A stretch of DNA of 57,449 bases, from NCBI RefSeq assembly GCF_017745215.1, contig NZ_JAGHZV010000022.1, positions 1 through 57,449 of the forward strand, written 5' to 3'. Positions 41,895-50,743 of this stretch are shown here, one piece after another. The notes under the pieces are model-generated. The model saw only the letters and a program-made list of their open reading frames with translations, was not told the origin of the DNA and did not search any database. A program made the position numbers and the translations under genes. Within the stretch, counting starts at the first letter, position 1. Each line of letters begins with the position of its first letter. The DNA comes from Sphingomonas sp. (GTDB lineage: Bacteria; Pseudomonadota; Alphaproteobacteria; Sphingomonadales; Sphingomonadaceae).

Positions 41895-42346
41895 ACGTGA
41901 TCGCACCCATGGCCGCTGCGGCCGCAGCCGCCGGCACGACGCAGACCGGCCGGACCAGCGCGTCGGACCAGGCCACGACCGCCTTCGGCCTCGGCTTCGA
42001 CTCGTTGCTGAAGATCATCCTGACGCAGCTGACCTACCAGGATCCGCTGAAGCCGATGGACAATTTCCAGTTCGTCTCGCAGCTCGCGCAATTCTCGCAG
42101 ATTCAGCAGGGCCAGACGACCAACGACCAGCTGGAATCGCTGGTGAGTGCGCAGGCGACGGCGCAGGCGACCTCGCTGCTCGGCGCGACGGTCGACGTTC
42201 CGGCGGGCTCGACGACGCTCTCGGGCAAGGTGACGTCGATCGCCTTCGCCGACGGCGTGCCGAGCATCACCATCGTCACCAGCGACAAACAGACGATCAG
42301 CGGCATCTCGATCAGCAGCATCTCGCAAGTCAGACAGGGGAACTAG
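41891..42346 (+). CDS. flgD: Hook capping protein FlgD, short form (151 aa)
   Basis: The FlgD N-terminal signature is clear: LTQLTYQDPLKPMDNFQF followed by VSQLAQFSQIQQ. The C-terminal part is short (V-D-V-P-A-G-S-T then a few strands), about 70 residues less than the common length. FlgD caps the growing hook. It starts with GTG inside the fliK stop. Confidence 0.88.
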   Translation: MNVIAPMAAAAAAAGTTQTGRTSASDQATTAFGLGFDSLLKIILTQLTYQDPLKPMDNFQFVSQLAQFSQIQQGQTTNDQLESLVSAQATAQATSLLGATVDVPAGSTTLSGKVTSIAFADGVPSITIVTSDKQTISGISISSISQVRQGN

Positions 42347-42350
42347 GACG

Positions 42351-43544
42351 ATGTTCGGCGCCATCTATATCGGACTGAGCGGGCTCGACGCCTATTCGCG
42401 CGGCCTCGAACAGGTCAGCAACAACGTGACCAACCTCAACACCTCGGGGTTCAAGGGCTCGACCGTCAATTTCCAGAATTACTTCGGGACGGCCGATGGC
42501 GGCGGCCTGTCGCACACCGTCGACACGCGCGGCGCCGGCAATGGCGTGGGCATCGGCGACCAGCTGCTCAACCTGAAGCAGGGCGAGCTCCGCACCACCG
42601 ACCGCGACCTCGATCTGGCGGTGGACGGCACCGGCTTCCTCGTGCTGCTCGACGGTGACCGCACGCTCTATACGCGGACCGGCAGCTTCGAAGTCGACAA
42701 GGACGGTTATATCGTCCTTTCGGGCACGGACTATCGGCTCGCCACGCTCAGCGCCTCGAACCAGCCCGTCAGCCTGACGATCGACGGGATGCGCAACAGC
42801 CCGCCGCACAAGACCACCACGATCAAGCTCGCCGACAACCTCTCGTCGACGACGGCCGATCCGGTGAGCGTCAGCGACATCAAGGTCTATGACGCCGCCG
42901 GCACGCTCCACGTCTGGAAGGTGACCTTCACCAAGAACACCGACCAGAATGCCGAGACGGGCAGCTGGAAGATCGCCATCATCGACGACAAGGGAAGCGC
43001 GGTCGGCAGTGCGGGCGCGGTCAAGTTCGATGCCGCCGGGCTGATCGATCCGCTGAGCAGCACGATGACGGTCAGCGACACGGCGAGCGGGCTTTCGGTC
43101 ACGCTCGACATGACGGGCGTGACCTCCTTCTCGGGCGGTACGACGTCGCAGCTGCGCCTCGGCTCGACCGACGGCTATGCGCTCGGCACGCTCGCCACCG
43201 TCTCGATCAACGAGAAGGGCCAGATCGAGCTGGGCTATTCCAATTCGCAGAAGACGGTTCTGGGTTCGGTCGCGCTCGCCGACTTCCGCGATGTCGACGG
43301 GCTGAAGCAGAAATCGGGCGGGCTGTTCGAATATGAAGGCAACGGCGAGCGGCTGCTCGCGGTCAGCGACGATCCGCGCGTCGGGCAGGTACTCGGCAAG
43401 CGGATCGAAGCGTCGAACGTCGATCTGTCGAAGGAATTCGGCGACCTGATCCTGATCCAGCGCGGCTTCCAGGCCTCGTCCCAGATCATCAGCGTGTCGA
43501 ACGACATGATCCAGCAGCTGTTCGGGATCCGGGGCCAGGGCTGA
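42351..43544 (+). CDS. flgE: Flagellar hook protein FlgE (397 aa)
   Basis: N-terminal GLSGLDAYSRGLEQVSNNVT and NTSGFKGSTVNF, and a C-terminal IEASNVDLSKEFGDLILIQR with QASSQIISVSND, are the FlgE termini. The middle domain is variable. It starts 4 bases after flgD and shares its last base with the next ATG. Confidence 0.9.
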   Translation: MFGAIYIGLSGLDAYSRGLEQVSNNVTNLNTSGFKGSTVNFQNYFGTADGGGLSHTVDTRGAGNGVGIGDQLLNLKQGELRTTDRDLDLAVDGTGFLVLLDGDRTLYTRTGSFEVDKDGYIVLSGTDYRLATLSASNQPVSLTIDGMRNSPPHKTTTIKLADNLSSTTADPVSVSDIKVYDAAGTLHVWKVTFTKNTDQNAETGSWKIAIIDDKGSAVGSAGAVKFDAAGLIDPLSSTMTVSDTASGLSVTLDMTGVTSFSGGTTSQLRLGSTDGYALGTLATVSINEKGQIELGYSNSQKTVLGSVALADFRDVDGLKQKSGGLFEYEGNGERLLAVSDDPRVGQVLGKRIEASNVDLSKEFGDLILIQRGFQASSQIISVSNDMIQQLFGIRGQG

Positions 43545-44329
43545 TGTCGACGGCGCGTTCCTGGCTTCCCGCGAATACGGCGATGCCCCGCGTCGCACTG
43601 GGTGCGCTGGCGGACTTGGTCGACGCCTGGTCGCAGGCCTGGTTCCCCGCGCGGGCGATGCGGGTGGCCGGCGCGTTCACGCGCATCGCCCAGCCGCAGC
43701 GGGAACTCGGCAAGACGGTATGGCATCGCTGCGAGGGCGGGCTGGCGATCGGCGCATCGCCGGGCGCGACTGCGTCGCTGGGCGGCGGCGTGCTCGGTAT
43801 CGCGCTCAAGGGCCCGGAACGGCCGCACGCGGATCTTCTCCTGCTCGAGCGGCTGGGCGGCGCCGCGCTCGACGATCTGAAGTTGCGCATGGCGGCGATC
43901 TTCAAGCTTCCGCGTGGTGCCGCGTGGAGCGCGGGCGAGGGCGGCGGGCGCGAAGGGGAGGCCGTGCAGCGGCTCGAGATCGCCGATCCGGAGCGCAAGG
44001 CAGTGCTCAGGCTCGAGCTCGGCGAGACATTGTTCGCCGCTTTCGTCCGCGCGAGCCTGCCCGCGCCGCCGGCGAGCCCGAAGCTCGGCGACCCGGCCCA
44101 GGCCTTCGCATCGCTGCCGGTCAGGCTTTCGGCGGCGCTGGGGACCTGCCGGATCTCGGTCGCCGAGCTCGCCGGGCTCGCACAGGGGGATGTGCTGGTG
44201 CTCGACCGGGAGACCGGCGGCCCGCTCCCGCTCGCGCTTGGCGGCACGGCGCTGGCGCGCGGGCGCTGCACCGTGATCCAGGCCGGCGACGCGCTGGCAC
44301 TCGAGATTGTTCAGGCTCCAATTGGATGA
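43544..44329 (+). CDS. fliM: Reduced FliM/SctQ-like SPOA protein (261 aa)
   Basis: The C-terminal ~70 residues form a SPOA domain (LPVRLSAALGTCRISVAELA, then QGDVLVLDRE). The position just before fliN is where FliM belongs. It lacks the N-terminal EIDALL-type CheY-binding peptide and a recognisable CheC-like middle domain, and is ~70 residues shorter than usual FliM. That makes it closer in plan to the SctQ proteins of type III injectisomes. The gene symbol is given on context. Confidence 0.55.
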   Translation: MSTARSWLPANTAMPRVALGALADLVDAWSQAWFPARAMRVAGAFTRIAQPQRELGKTVWHRCEGGLAIGASPGATASLGGGVLGIALKGPERPHADLLLLERLGGAALDDLKLRMAAIFKLPRGAAWSAGEGGGREGEAVQRLEIADPERKAVLRLELGETLFAAFVRASLPAPPASPKLGDPAQAFASLPVRLSAALGTCRISVAELAGLAQGDVLVLDRETGGPLPLALGGTALARGRCTVIQAGDALALEIVQAPIG

Positions 44330-44646
44330 AGCGCGTGATCGATGAAGAAGTGAAGGACCCCCAGTCCGCCCAGGCCCAGCCGACCGCCGCCGTCGCGTCG
44401 CCGACGGTGAGCAGCAAGCTGATCGGCAATGTCGGCGTCGAGCTGCGGGCATTCCTGGGCGGCGCGGAGATGACCGTGGCCGAATTGGAGGCGCTCGGCG
44501 CCGGGACGGTGGTGAGGCTCGATACGCCGCTCAATGCCACGGTGGTGCTGGAGCTCAACGGCGTAGGGGTCGCGCGCGGTGAACTGGTCGCGGTCGGGGA
44601 CAAGTTCGGCGTGCGCCTCACGGAGATCGTGCAATGGCCCGGCTGA
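44326..44646 (+). CDS. fliN: Flagellar switch protein FliN (106 aa)
   Basis: A SPOA protein of FliN size: IGNVGVELRAFLGGAEMTVA, LEALGAGTVVRLDTPLN and VARGELVAVGDKFGVRLTEI. It forms the lower C-ring and docks FliH. ATG 44326 overlaps the previous stop, and its end overlaps fliO by 13 bases. Confidence 0.88.
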   Translation: MKRVIDEEVKDPQSAQAQPTAAVASPTVSSKLIGNVGVELRAFLGGAEMTVAELEALGAGTVVRLDTPLNATVVLELNGVGVARGELVAVGDKFGVRLTEIVQWPG

Positions 44647-45014
44647 GGGCATGCGTTCCCATCCTCTTCCTGCTGATGCCGATGCCCGCGTTTGCTCAGC
44701 GGCTGGGCGGTGGTTCCGACCTGAATCTGTCGCTCACCCGCATCGTCATGACGCTGCTTCTCTGCCTGATGATCGCAGGTCTGGCCGCGCTGCTGCTGAA
44801 GCGAAGCGGCGGCAGGATCGATCTCGCTGCGCTTCGCCGCCTGACCGCGGCCGCGGCTCCCGCGCGCCGCATCGACGTCGTCGAGACACGGCGCATCAGC
44901 CAGCATGCCGACGTCTGCCTCTTTCGCTGCGACGGGCAGGAGTATCTCGTGCTTTGCGCCGAGCAGCATCTGACCGTGCTGCGCGACGCGCCCGTCGCGG
45001 AGAAGCCCGAGTGA
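44634..45014 (+). CDS. fliO: FliO-like export-gate assembly protein (126 aa)
   Basis: Signal-like N-terminus, one membrane helix (IVMTLLLCLMIAGLAALLL) and a small cytoplasmic domain with RRIDVVETRRISQHADVCLF and YLVLCAEQHLTVL, as in FliO. FliO helps assemble the FliP ring. It lies between fliN and fliP. Confidence 0.8.
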   Translation: MARLRACVPILFLLMPMPAFAQRLGGGSDLNLSLTRIVMTLLLCLMIAGLAALLLKRSGGRIDLAALRRLTAAAAPARRIDVVETRRISQHADVCLFRCDGQEYLVLCAEQHLTVLRDAPVAEKPE

Positions 45015-45718
45015 AGCCGTTCGTTCGTCGCGCCGCGGCGCTGGCCGCGCTCGCAGTGCCGTTCCCGGCCTTCGCCGCGACGGCGAGCCCGATCGGCACC
45101 GATGTCGTGCGCACGGCAGTGATTCTCACGCTGCTCGCGGTCGTGCCGGCGATCCTGCTCAGCATGACGAGCTTCATCCGCATCATCATCGTGCTCTCGA
45201 TGGTGCGCCATGCCTTCGGCATGCCCGAGACGCCGCCCAACCCGGTGCTGGTCAGCCTCGCGCTGTTCCTGACCGCCTTCACCATGTCGCCGACGCTCAC
45301 GGCGCTCAATGCGCAGGCGCTGAAGCCGCTGATGGCGGGCACCATCGGCGTCGAGGAGGCGATCGACAAGGGGAGCGCGCCGCTCCGGACGTTCATGCTC
45401 GCCCAGACCCGTGACAGCGACATCGAGGCGATCTATGCGATCGCCAAGACGCCTGTGCCCGACCGGCCCGAGCAGGTCGAGCTGCTCAAGCTGACGCCCG
45501 CCTTCATCCTCAACGAGCTGCGCGTCTCGTTCACGATCGGCTTCGTGATCCTGCTGCCGTTCCTGCTGATCGACCTGGTCGTCTCGAGCATCCTGCTCGC
45601 GCTGGGGATGATGATGGTGCCGCCGAGCACGATCTCGCTCCCGATCAAGATCCTGATGTTCGTGCTGATCGACGGCTGGAGCCTGATCCTCCAGGGCGTC
45701 ATGGGCAGTTTCAAATGA
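45011..45718 (+). CDS. fliP: Flagellar export-gate protein FliP (235 aa)
   Basis: Cleavable signal peptide (A-F-A-A), then FliP blocks: SMTSFIRIIIVLSMVRHAFG, PPNPVLVSLALFLT, FILNELRVSFTIGFVILLPF and the closing ALGMMMVPPSTISLPIKILM. FliP forms the core of the inner-membrane gate with FliQ and FliR, whose genes lie on the opposite strand at 51816-52854. GTG 45011 overlaps the fliO stop. Confidence 0.93.
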   Translation: MKPFVRRAAALAALAVPFPAFAATASPIGTDVVRTAVILTLLAVVPAILLSMTSFIRIIIVLSMVRHAFGMPETPPNPVLVSLALFLTAFTMSPTLTALNAQALKPLMAGTIGVEEAIDKGSAPLRTFMLAQTRDSDIEAIYAIAKTPVPDRPEQVELLKLTPAFILNELRVSFTIGFVILLPFLLIDLVVSSILLALGMMMVPPSTISLPIKILMFVLIDGWSLILQGVMGSFK

Positions 45719-46458
45719 GGCGCGCAGCGCGGCGGGGCGGGCTCGACCTGGTGATCATCCCGCCTCGGGTCGAGGCGTCGCTCTGGCGGCGCTATCGGTT
45801 CGAGAAGGAGGTGCGCTGCCGCGAGCAGATCTTCACGCGCTACCGCGGGCTCGCGCGCTCGATCGCGCTTCGCCAGCTGCGCAGCCGCGCCAGGAACGGG
45901 ATGGAGCTCGGTGACATGGAGCAGTTCGCCTATGAGGGGCTGCTCGTCGCGATCGACCGCTACGACCCGCTGCGGGGCGCGCCGTTCGGCGCCTTCGCGC
46001 GGCGCCGCATCCTTGGTTCGATCCTCGACGGCGCGTCGCGGATGAGCGAGCTGGGTGCGCAATTCGGCTATCGCCGCCGGGCGGAAGCGGAGCGCGCCCG
46101 CTCGCTCGCGCCCGCGCAGGGGGAGATACCGGATCCGCTGCGCGCGCTCGCCGACCTTGCCGCCGGGTTGGCGATCGGGCTGATGCTCGAGGGGACGGGC
46201 ACGATCGATCGCGCCGACGGTGCGGATCATCGCCCCAACGCCTATGAGAGCCTGGCATGGCGCGAGCTCAACGCGCTGCTCGCGGCCGAGATCGCGCGCC
46301 TGCCCGATCGCGAGGCGGCGATCCTTCGGCATCACTATGAAAATGGCGTAAGCTTCACTCAGATCGCGCAGATGCTCGGCTTGTCGAAGGGCCGGGTGTC
46401 GCAGCTCCATGCGAGCGCGATCAAGCGATTGCGCACGCGCATCGGCCATGCGCGCTAG
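45715..46458 (+). CDS. fliA: Flagellar sigma factor FliA (sigma-28, 247 aa)
   Basis: Region 2 is visible as FTRYRGLARSIALRQL, YEGLLVAIDRYDP and FGAFARRRILGSILDG; region 4 as LPDREAAILRHHY, FTQIAQMLGLSKGRVSQLH. FliA directs late flagellar genes. The anti-sigma factor FlgM is not in the window. Overlap with fliP suggests that FliA is made along with the basal body genes. Confidence 0.88.
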   Translation: MRRAARRGGLDLVIIPPRVEASLWRRYRFEKEVRCREQIFTRYRGLARSIALRQLRSRARNGMELGDMEQFAYEGLLVAIDRYDPLRGAPFGAFARRRILGSILDGASRMSELGAQFGYRRRAEAERARSLAPAQGEIPDPLRALADLAAGLAIGLMLEGTGTIDRADGADHRPNAYESLAWRELNALLAAEIARLPDREAAILRHHYENGVSFTQIAQMLGLSKGRVSQLHASAIKRLRTRIGHAR

Positions 46459-46472
46459 GGAAAGACGACGAT

Positions 46473-47039
46473 ATGACGCTTTGCTCCGATGAAGAAATCC
46501 AGCAGCTGATCGCGGCGATGCAGTCCGACCGCCCGGACGAGCTCGCCTTCGCGGACCAGCTGATCGAAGCCTATCCGGAGGACCCGCGGCTGCATTTCCT
46601 GCGCGGTTCGCTGCTCGCCGGATCGGGGCGGCCGATCGAGGCGCATGCGTCGCTCAGCCGCGCCGTCGCGCTCGCGCCGGACTTCGCGATCGCGCGCTTC
46701 CAGCTCGGCTTCTTCGAACTCACCTCGGGCGAGGCGGCGCGCGCGCTCAAGACCTGGGAACCGCTCGATACGTTGCCGGAGGGCCATTATCTTGGCCATT
46801 TCGTGGCCGGCCTTCGCCATCTGATCCGCGACGAATTCGCCCAGGCGATCACGTCGCTGCGCGAGGGCATCGCGGTCAACCAGGAGAATCTGCCGCTCAA
46901 TCGCGACATGCAGCTGATCATCGACGAATGCGCGCCGCTCGCGGGTGGCGAGAGCAGCGACGCAACCCGGGCCGAGGCCGAACGGTCGGCGACGTCGTTC
47001 CTGCTCGACCAGTTCGGTGCGAGTGGGACGAAGCATTGA
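46473..47039 (+). CDS. TPR-like protein of the flagellar locus (188 aa)
   Basis: Helical repeats of TPR type: PRLHFLRGSLLAGSGRPIEA, LSRAVALAPDFAIARFQLGF and a further pair. No signal peptide. It is the first of three genes after fliA, 14 bases downstream. A scaffolding or chaperone role in flagellar biogenesis is plausible from context, but unproved. Confidence 0.6.
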   Translation: MTLCSDEEIQQLIAAMQSDRPDELAFADQLIEAYPEDPRLHFLRGSLLAGSGRPIEAHASLSRAVALAPDFAIARFQLGFFELTSGEAARALKTWEPLDTLPEGHYLGHFVAGLRHLIRDEFAQAITSLREGIAVNQENLPLNRDMQLIIDECAPLAGGESSDATRAEAERSATSFLLDQFGASGTKH

Positions 47040-47040
47040 G

Positions 47041-47388
47041 ATGACGCGCATCGGCAACGTCGACCAGGTGCTGTTGCTGCTGCGCGAGCAGTTGCATCGC
47101 ACGGACAAGGAGCGGTCGGTCGCGCGGACCCGGACCGTGGCGCGCGCCCGCTCCGAGCGCCCCATCGACCGGGCGCGCGCGCTGGCGGCGCTCGACTCGC
47201 TCGGCGAGGACGAGGTGCGCCGCGCCGTGGTACGCGGGCTGTTGACCGAGGAGCTCGGCGAAGCGATCGGAAACGACGCGCCGCTCCAGGCGATCGTCGA
47301 CGATGTCGTGCGCATCATCGCGGAGACGCCCGGCGGAGCGGACTTGATGGAGCGCGCGATCGCGCAGCTGAAAGGGGACAGGGCATGA
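47041..47388 (+). CDS. Uncharacterised protein of the flagellar locus (115 aa)
   Basis: A small, mostly helical protein with a basic middle (RTRTVARARSERPIDRAR) and an acidic C-terminal half (LLTEELGEAIGNDAPLQAIV). I do not recognise the family. It lies one base after the first TPR gene and overlaps the second by 4 bases, so all three are probably made together. Confidence 0.55.
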   Translation: MTRIGNVDQVLLLLREQLHRTDKERSVARTRTVARARSERPIDRARALAALDSLGEDEVRRAVVRGLLTEELGEAIGNDAPLQAIVDDVVRIIAETPGGADLMERAIAQLKGDRA

Positions 47389-48515
47389 CCGACATGATCG
47401 CGGATTCCGCGAGCCGTTTTGCCCGCATGGCCGCGCTGCTCGCCCAGGATCCGGCCAACCCGAACCTGCTCGCCGATACCGCCCGAGCGGCATTTGCCGA
47501 GAACAGGTTCGACGACGCTGCCGACCTCCTCGATCGCGCTTCGGCGCAGGCGCCGTTGCCGCCGGAACTGCAGCACCTGGCCGGACTGGTGGCGATGCGC
47601 CGCGAGCAATGGGGAGACGCCGCCGGCCGGTATGCCGCGCTTCTCGAAAACGGCGCGGACGGGCCGCCGGTGCGCTTCAACCTGGCCTGGTCGCTTGCCA
47701 TGGAAAAGCGGTTCGACGAGGCGCTCGAAGCGCTTGACGAGGCGACGTCCGAGGCGCTGCCCCAGGCCGCGCAACTCGAGGTCCAGCTGCTCCACGAGAA
47801 GGGCGAAGTGGATAGGGCGATGGAGCGCGCACGTCCGCTGCTCGCGCGTCACCCCGATCATCGCGGTTTGAATGCGGCGGTCTCGACGCTCGCCATCGAC
47901 ATGGAGGACGAAGCGCTCGCCGCCGAAACCGCTGCCAGGGCGCCCGATCACCCCGAGGCGATGGTGACGCTCGCCACGCTCGCGATGGTGGACGACGATA
48001 CCGATACGGCCGCACGCCTGTTCACCGCGGCGCTGGCGCAGTCGCCCAATTCGCCGCGGGCGCTGATCGGGCACGGGCTGAGCGAGCTGCTCGGCGGCGA
48101 CAAGCTCGCCGGCGCACACGAGCTGGACCGTGGCGCGGAGATCTGGGGCGACCACCTCGGGTCGTGGATCGCGGCCGGCTGGGCCTATCTGCTCGCGGGC
48201 GACGCGGCTTCGGCCAAGGCCCGGTTCGAAAGGGCGCTGGCGCTCGACGACAGCTTTGCCGAAAGCCACGGCTCGCTCGCGGTGATCGACATCCTCGAAG
48301 GCCGGGTCGACGAGGCGGCGCGCCGCACCGCGGTTGCACGCCGCCTGGATCGTGAAAGCTTCTCGACAGCGCTTGCCGCGATGCTGCTCGCGGCAGGCAA
48401 GGGAGACAAGGAGCGCGCGGCGAAGATCTTCGAGACTGCGCTCAACATGCCGATGGACGAAAAGGGCCGCACGCTCGCCAAGTCGCTCGCCGGCATGGCC
48501 TCCCGGCTGGGATAG
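47385..48515 (+). CDS. Tetratricopeptide-repeat protein closing the flagellar operon (376 aa)
   Basis: At least eight TPR-like helical pairs, for example NRFDDAADLLDRASAQAP, EKRFDEALEALDEAT and LLAGDAASAKARFERALALD. There is no signal peptide or catalytic motif. Last gene on the + strand, with the hairpin repeat and the convergent flhA just downstream. A role in flagellar assembly or regulation is inferred only from its place. Confidence 0.65.
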   Translation: MTDMIADSASRFARMAALLAQDPANPNLLADTARAAFAENRFDDAADLLDRASAQAPLPPELQHLAGLVAMRREQWGDAAGRYAALLENGADGPPVRFNLAWSLAMEKRFDEALEALDEATSEALPQAAQLEVQLLHEKGEVDRAMERARPLLARHPDHRGLNAAVSTLAIDMEDEALAAETAARAPDHPEAMVTLATLAMVDDDTDTAARLFTAALAQSPNSPRALIGHGLSELLGGDKLAGAHELDRGAEIWGDHLGSWIAAGWAYLLAGDAASAKARFERALALDDSFAESHGSLAVIDILEGRVDEAARRTAVARRLDRESFSTALAAMLLAAGKGDKERAAKIFETALNMPMDEKGRTLAKSLAGMASRLG

Positions 48516-48564
48516 GCGCCGTCCGGCGCCAACGAACCCACGGCCGAGCGACGATGGGCCGCGC

Positions 48565-48685
48565 CTTGCAATGTAGGAATTGAGTCGCTTGACTGGAGCG
48601 GCCGGAAAAGTCCGGCCGCTCCTTGAATGCCTTGGGATCAGCCAGCGGAATCGCCGTGACGGGTTGCGACTCTTGTGACTTTTCG
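48565..48685. repeat. Dispersed hairpin element, copy 2
   Basis: It shares the end blocks CTTGCAATGTAGGAA and CTCTTGTGACTTTTCG with the copy at 20480-20589. The centre is a perfect 11-bp stem (48596-48606 with 48611-48621) around AAAG. It lies in the 200-base gap between the last + strand flagellar gene and the end of flhA, again between convergent genes. No T-run follows the stem on either strand. Confidence 0.65.
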
Positions 48686-48715
48686 GTCCCGGCTCCCGCC
48701 CCGACTCGAAATCGC

Positions 48716-50743
48716 CTAGCCTTCCAGCCGCACCACATCGAACGACTTCAGGTTGATCCGCATCGGGATCTCGGCGACCGACAGGATCGACAGTTTGGGG
48801 ATCGTCCGTCGCGTGAGGCTGCGCAGCTGGCGGCGGACCTCGCCGCCGCAGAGCAGCACCGGCGCGCGGCCCTGGCGGAACATCTCCTCGGTCATCGGCG
48901 AGAGGCGGCGGATCACTTGCTCGGCGAGCCGCGGGTCGACGATGAGGCCGCCGCGCTCGCCGTTGGTGCCGACGGCGGCTGCGATCTGGTTCTCGACGCG
49001 CGGGTCGAGGCTGAGCACCGCGAGATCGTGATGCCTGCCGCGCAGCTTGTGGCAGATCGCGTAGCTCATCCGCTGGCGAACCAGCTCGGTCAGCTCGGCC
49101 GGATCCTTCTGGGTTCGCGCCAGGTCAACGAGGTGCTCGACGATCAGGTCGAGGTTGGCAATCGACACGCCTTCGCCGAGCAGGTTCTGGAGCACGCGCT
49201 GCACGTCGGAGATCATCAGCGTGTTGGGGATCAGCTCCTCGACCAGTCCGGGCTGGCGGCCGCGGACCTCGTCGAGCAATGCGACCACGCTCGCGCGGGT
49301 CAGCAGGGTTGCGGCTTCGCTCCGGACGATCTCGCCGAAATGGGTGGTGAGCACGGTCATCGGATCGATGATCGAATAGCCTGCCTGGCGGGCGGCCGAG
49401 ACGGTGGCGTCCTCGATCCAGCAGGCGGGAAGGCCGAACGCCGGATCGACCGTTTCGATGCCCTGCAACCGCACGTTGGTGCCGTGGCTGGCGATGGCGA
49501 GCTGCTTGTCGGGGAACAGCTCGGCTGCGCCATAGCGTGCACCGAACAGCCGGACCTCATAATCGTGCGTGCCCAAGCCCTCGCCGTCGAGCAGCTTGAC
49601 CGCGGGGAAGGCGAGGCCGAGCTCTTCCTCATGCACGCGGCGCAGGTTCGCGATCCGCTCGAGCAGAACGGGTTCCTCATGCTGCCAGGCCTTGCCGAGC
49701 TCGGCGCCGAGCCGGATCTCGAGCGCGGGCACCGGCGGCGCGCCCGATGCGGCCGGTGCGTCGTCGTCCGCGGTGCCGAGCGCGGCGCTCTCCGCGCGCA
49801 GCCGCCGGATGCGCCACCAGCCTGCGGCTGCGAGCCCGCCGATCACCAGGATCGGCCATTTGGGCATGCCCGGCAGCATCAGCAGCGCGAGCAGCACCGC
49901 CATGACGATCAGCGGGATCTTCGGCTCCGAGGCGAGCTGGCTGAAGACTTCGCTGCTCAGCCGCCGGTCGGCCGAGGAGCGCGTGACGATGATGCCGGTC
50001 GCGATCGAGACGATGAGCGCCGGCAGCTGGGTCGCGATGCCGTCGCCGATGGTGAGCAGCGTGAAGGCCTGGAGCGCCTGGCTCCAGTCCATCCCCATCT
50101 GCGTCACGCCGATGATCCAGCCGGCGATGATGTTGATCAGCAGGATGATGATCCCCGCGATCGCGTCGCCCTTCACGAACTTCGACGCGCCGTCCATCGC
50201 GCCATAGAAGCTTGCTTCCTTCTGCAGCCCCTCGCGGCGGCGCACCGCTTCCTTCTGGTCGATCAGCCCCATGTTGAGGTCGGCGTCGATGCTCATTTGC
50301 TGGCCGGGCATCGAATCGAGCGTGAAGCGCGCCGCGACTTCGGAGACTCGCTGGGCGCCGCTCGTCACCACGATGTACTGGACCACCACGAGGATCGCGA
50401 AGACCACCAGGCCGACGACGAAATTGCCCTGCACCGCGAAGGCGCCGATCGATCCGATCACGTCGCCGGCATTGCCGCCGGTGAGGATGAGCCGGGTCGC
50501 CGCGACGTTGAGCGAGAGGCGGTAGAGCGTCGCGACCAGGAGCAACGACGGGAAGGTCGAGAATTCCACCGGCTTGCCGACATAGAAGGTGAGCAGCAGG
50601 ATCGTCAGCCCAAAGCCGAAGTTGGTGATGATCGCGAGGTCGAGCGCGGCGGGCGGGATCGGCACGAACAGGATCACCAGGATCGCGATCGCGGCGAAGA
50701 CCAGCGCGAGGTCCTTCTGGTTGTTAAGGATTTTCTCGAGCAT
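48716..50743 (-). CDS. flhA: Flagellar export-gate protein FlhA (675 aa)
   Basis: Eight hydrophobic segments occupy the first ~320 residues, with the FHIPEP-family signature around GQQMSIDADLNMG, RREGLQKEASFYGAMDG and ASKFVKGDAIAGI. The cytoplasmic half (~340-675) ends in RITKLS-type strands (TRRTIPKLSILSVAEIP). FlhA is the ring-forming export-gate component that receives substrates. It overlaps flhB by 3 bases; the order on this strand is fliQ, fliR, flhB, flhA. Confidence 0.94.
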   Translation of the reverse strand: MLEKILNNQKDLALVFAAIAILVILFVPIPPAALDLAIITNFGFGLTILLLTFYVGKPVEFSTFPSLLLVATLYRLSLNVAATRLILTGGNAGDVIGSIGAFAVQGNFVVGLVVFAILVVVQYIVVTSGAQRVSEVAARFTLDSMPGQQMSIDADLNMGLIDQKEAVRRREGLQKEASFYGAMDGASKFVKGDAIAGIIILLINIIAGWIIGVTQMGMDWSQALQAFTLLTIGDGIATQLPALIVSIATGIIVTRSSADRRLSSEVFSQLASEPKIPLIVMAVLLALLMLPGMPKWPILVIGGLAAAGWWRIRRLRAESAALGTADDDAPAASGAPPVPALEIRLGAELGKAWQHEEPVLLERIANLRRVHEEELGLAFPAVKLLDGEGLGTHDYEVRLFGARYGAAELFPDKQLAIASHGTNVRLQGIETVDPAFGLPACWIEDATVSAARQAGYSIIDPMTVLTTHFGEIVRSEAATLLTRASVVALLDEVRGRQPGLVEELIPNTLMISDVQRVLQNLLGEGVSIANLDLIVEHLVDLARTQKDPAELTELVRQRMSYAICHKLRGRHHDLAVLSLDPRVENQIAAAVGTNGERGGLIVDPRLAEQVIRRLSPMTEEMFRQGRAPVLLCGGEVRRQLRSLTRRTIPKLSILSVAEIPMRINLKSFDVVRLEG

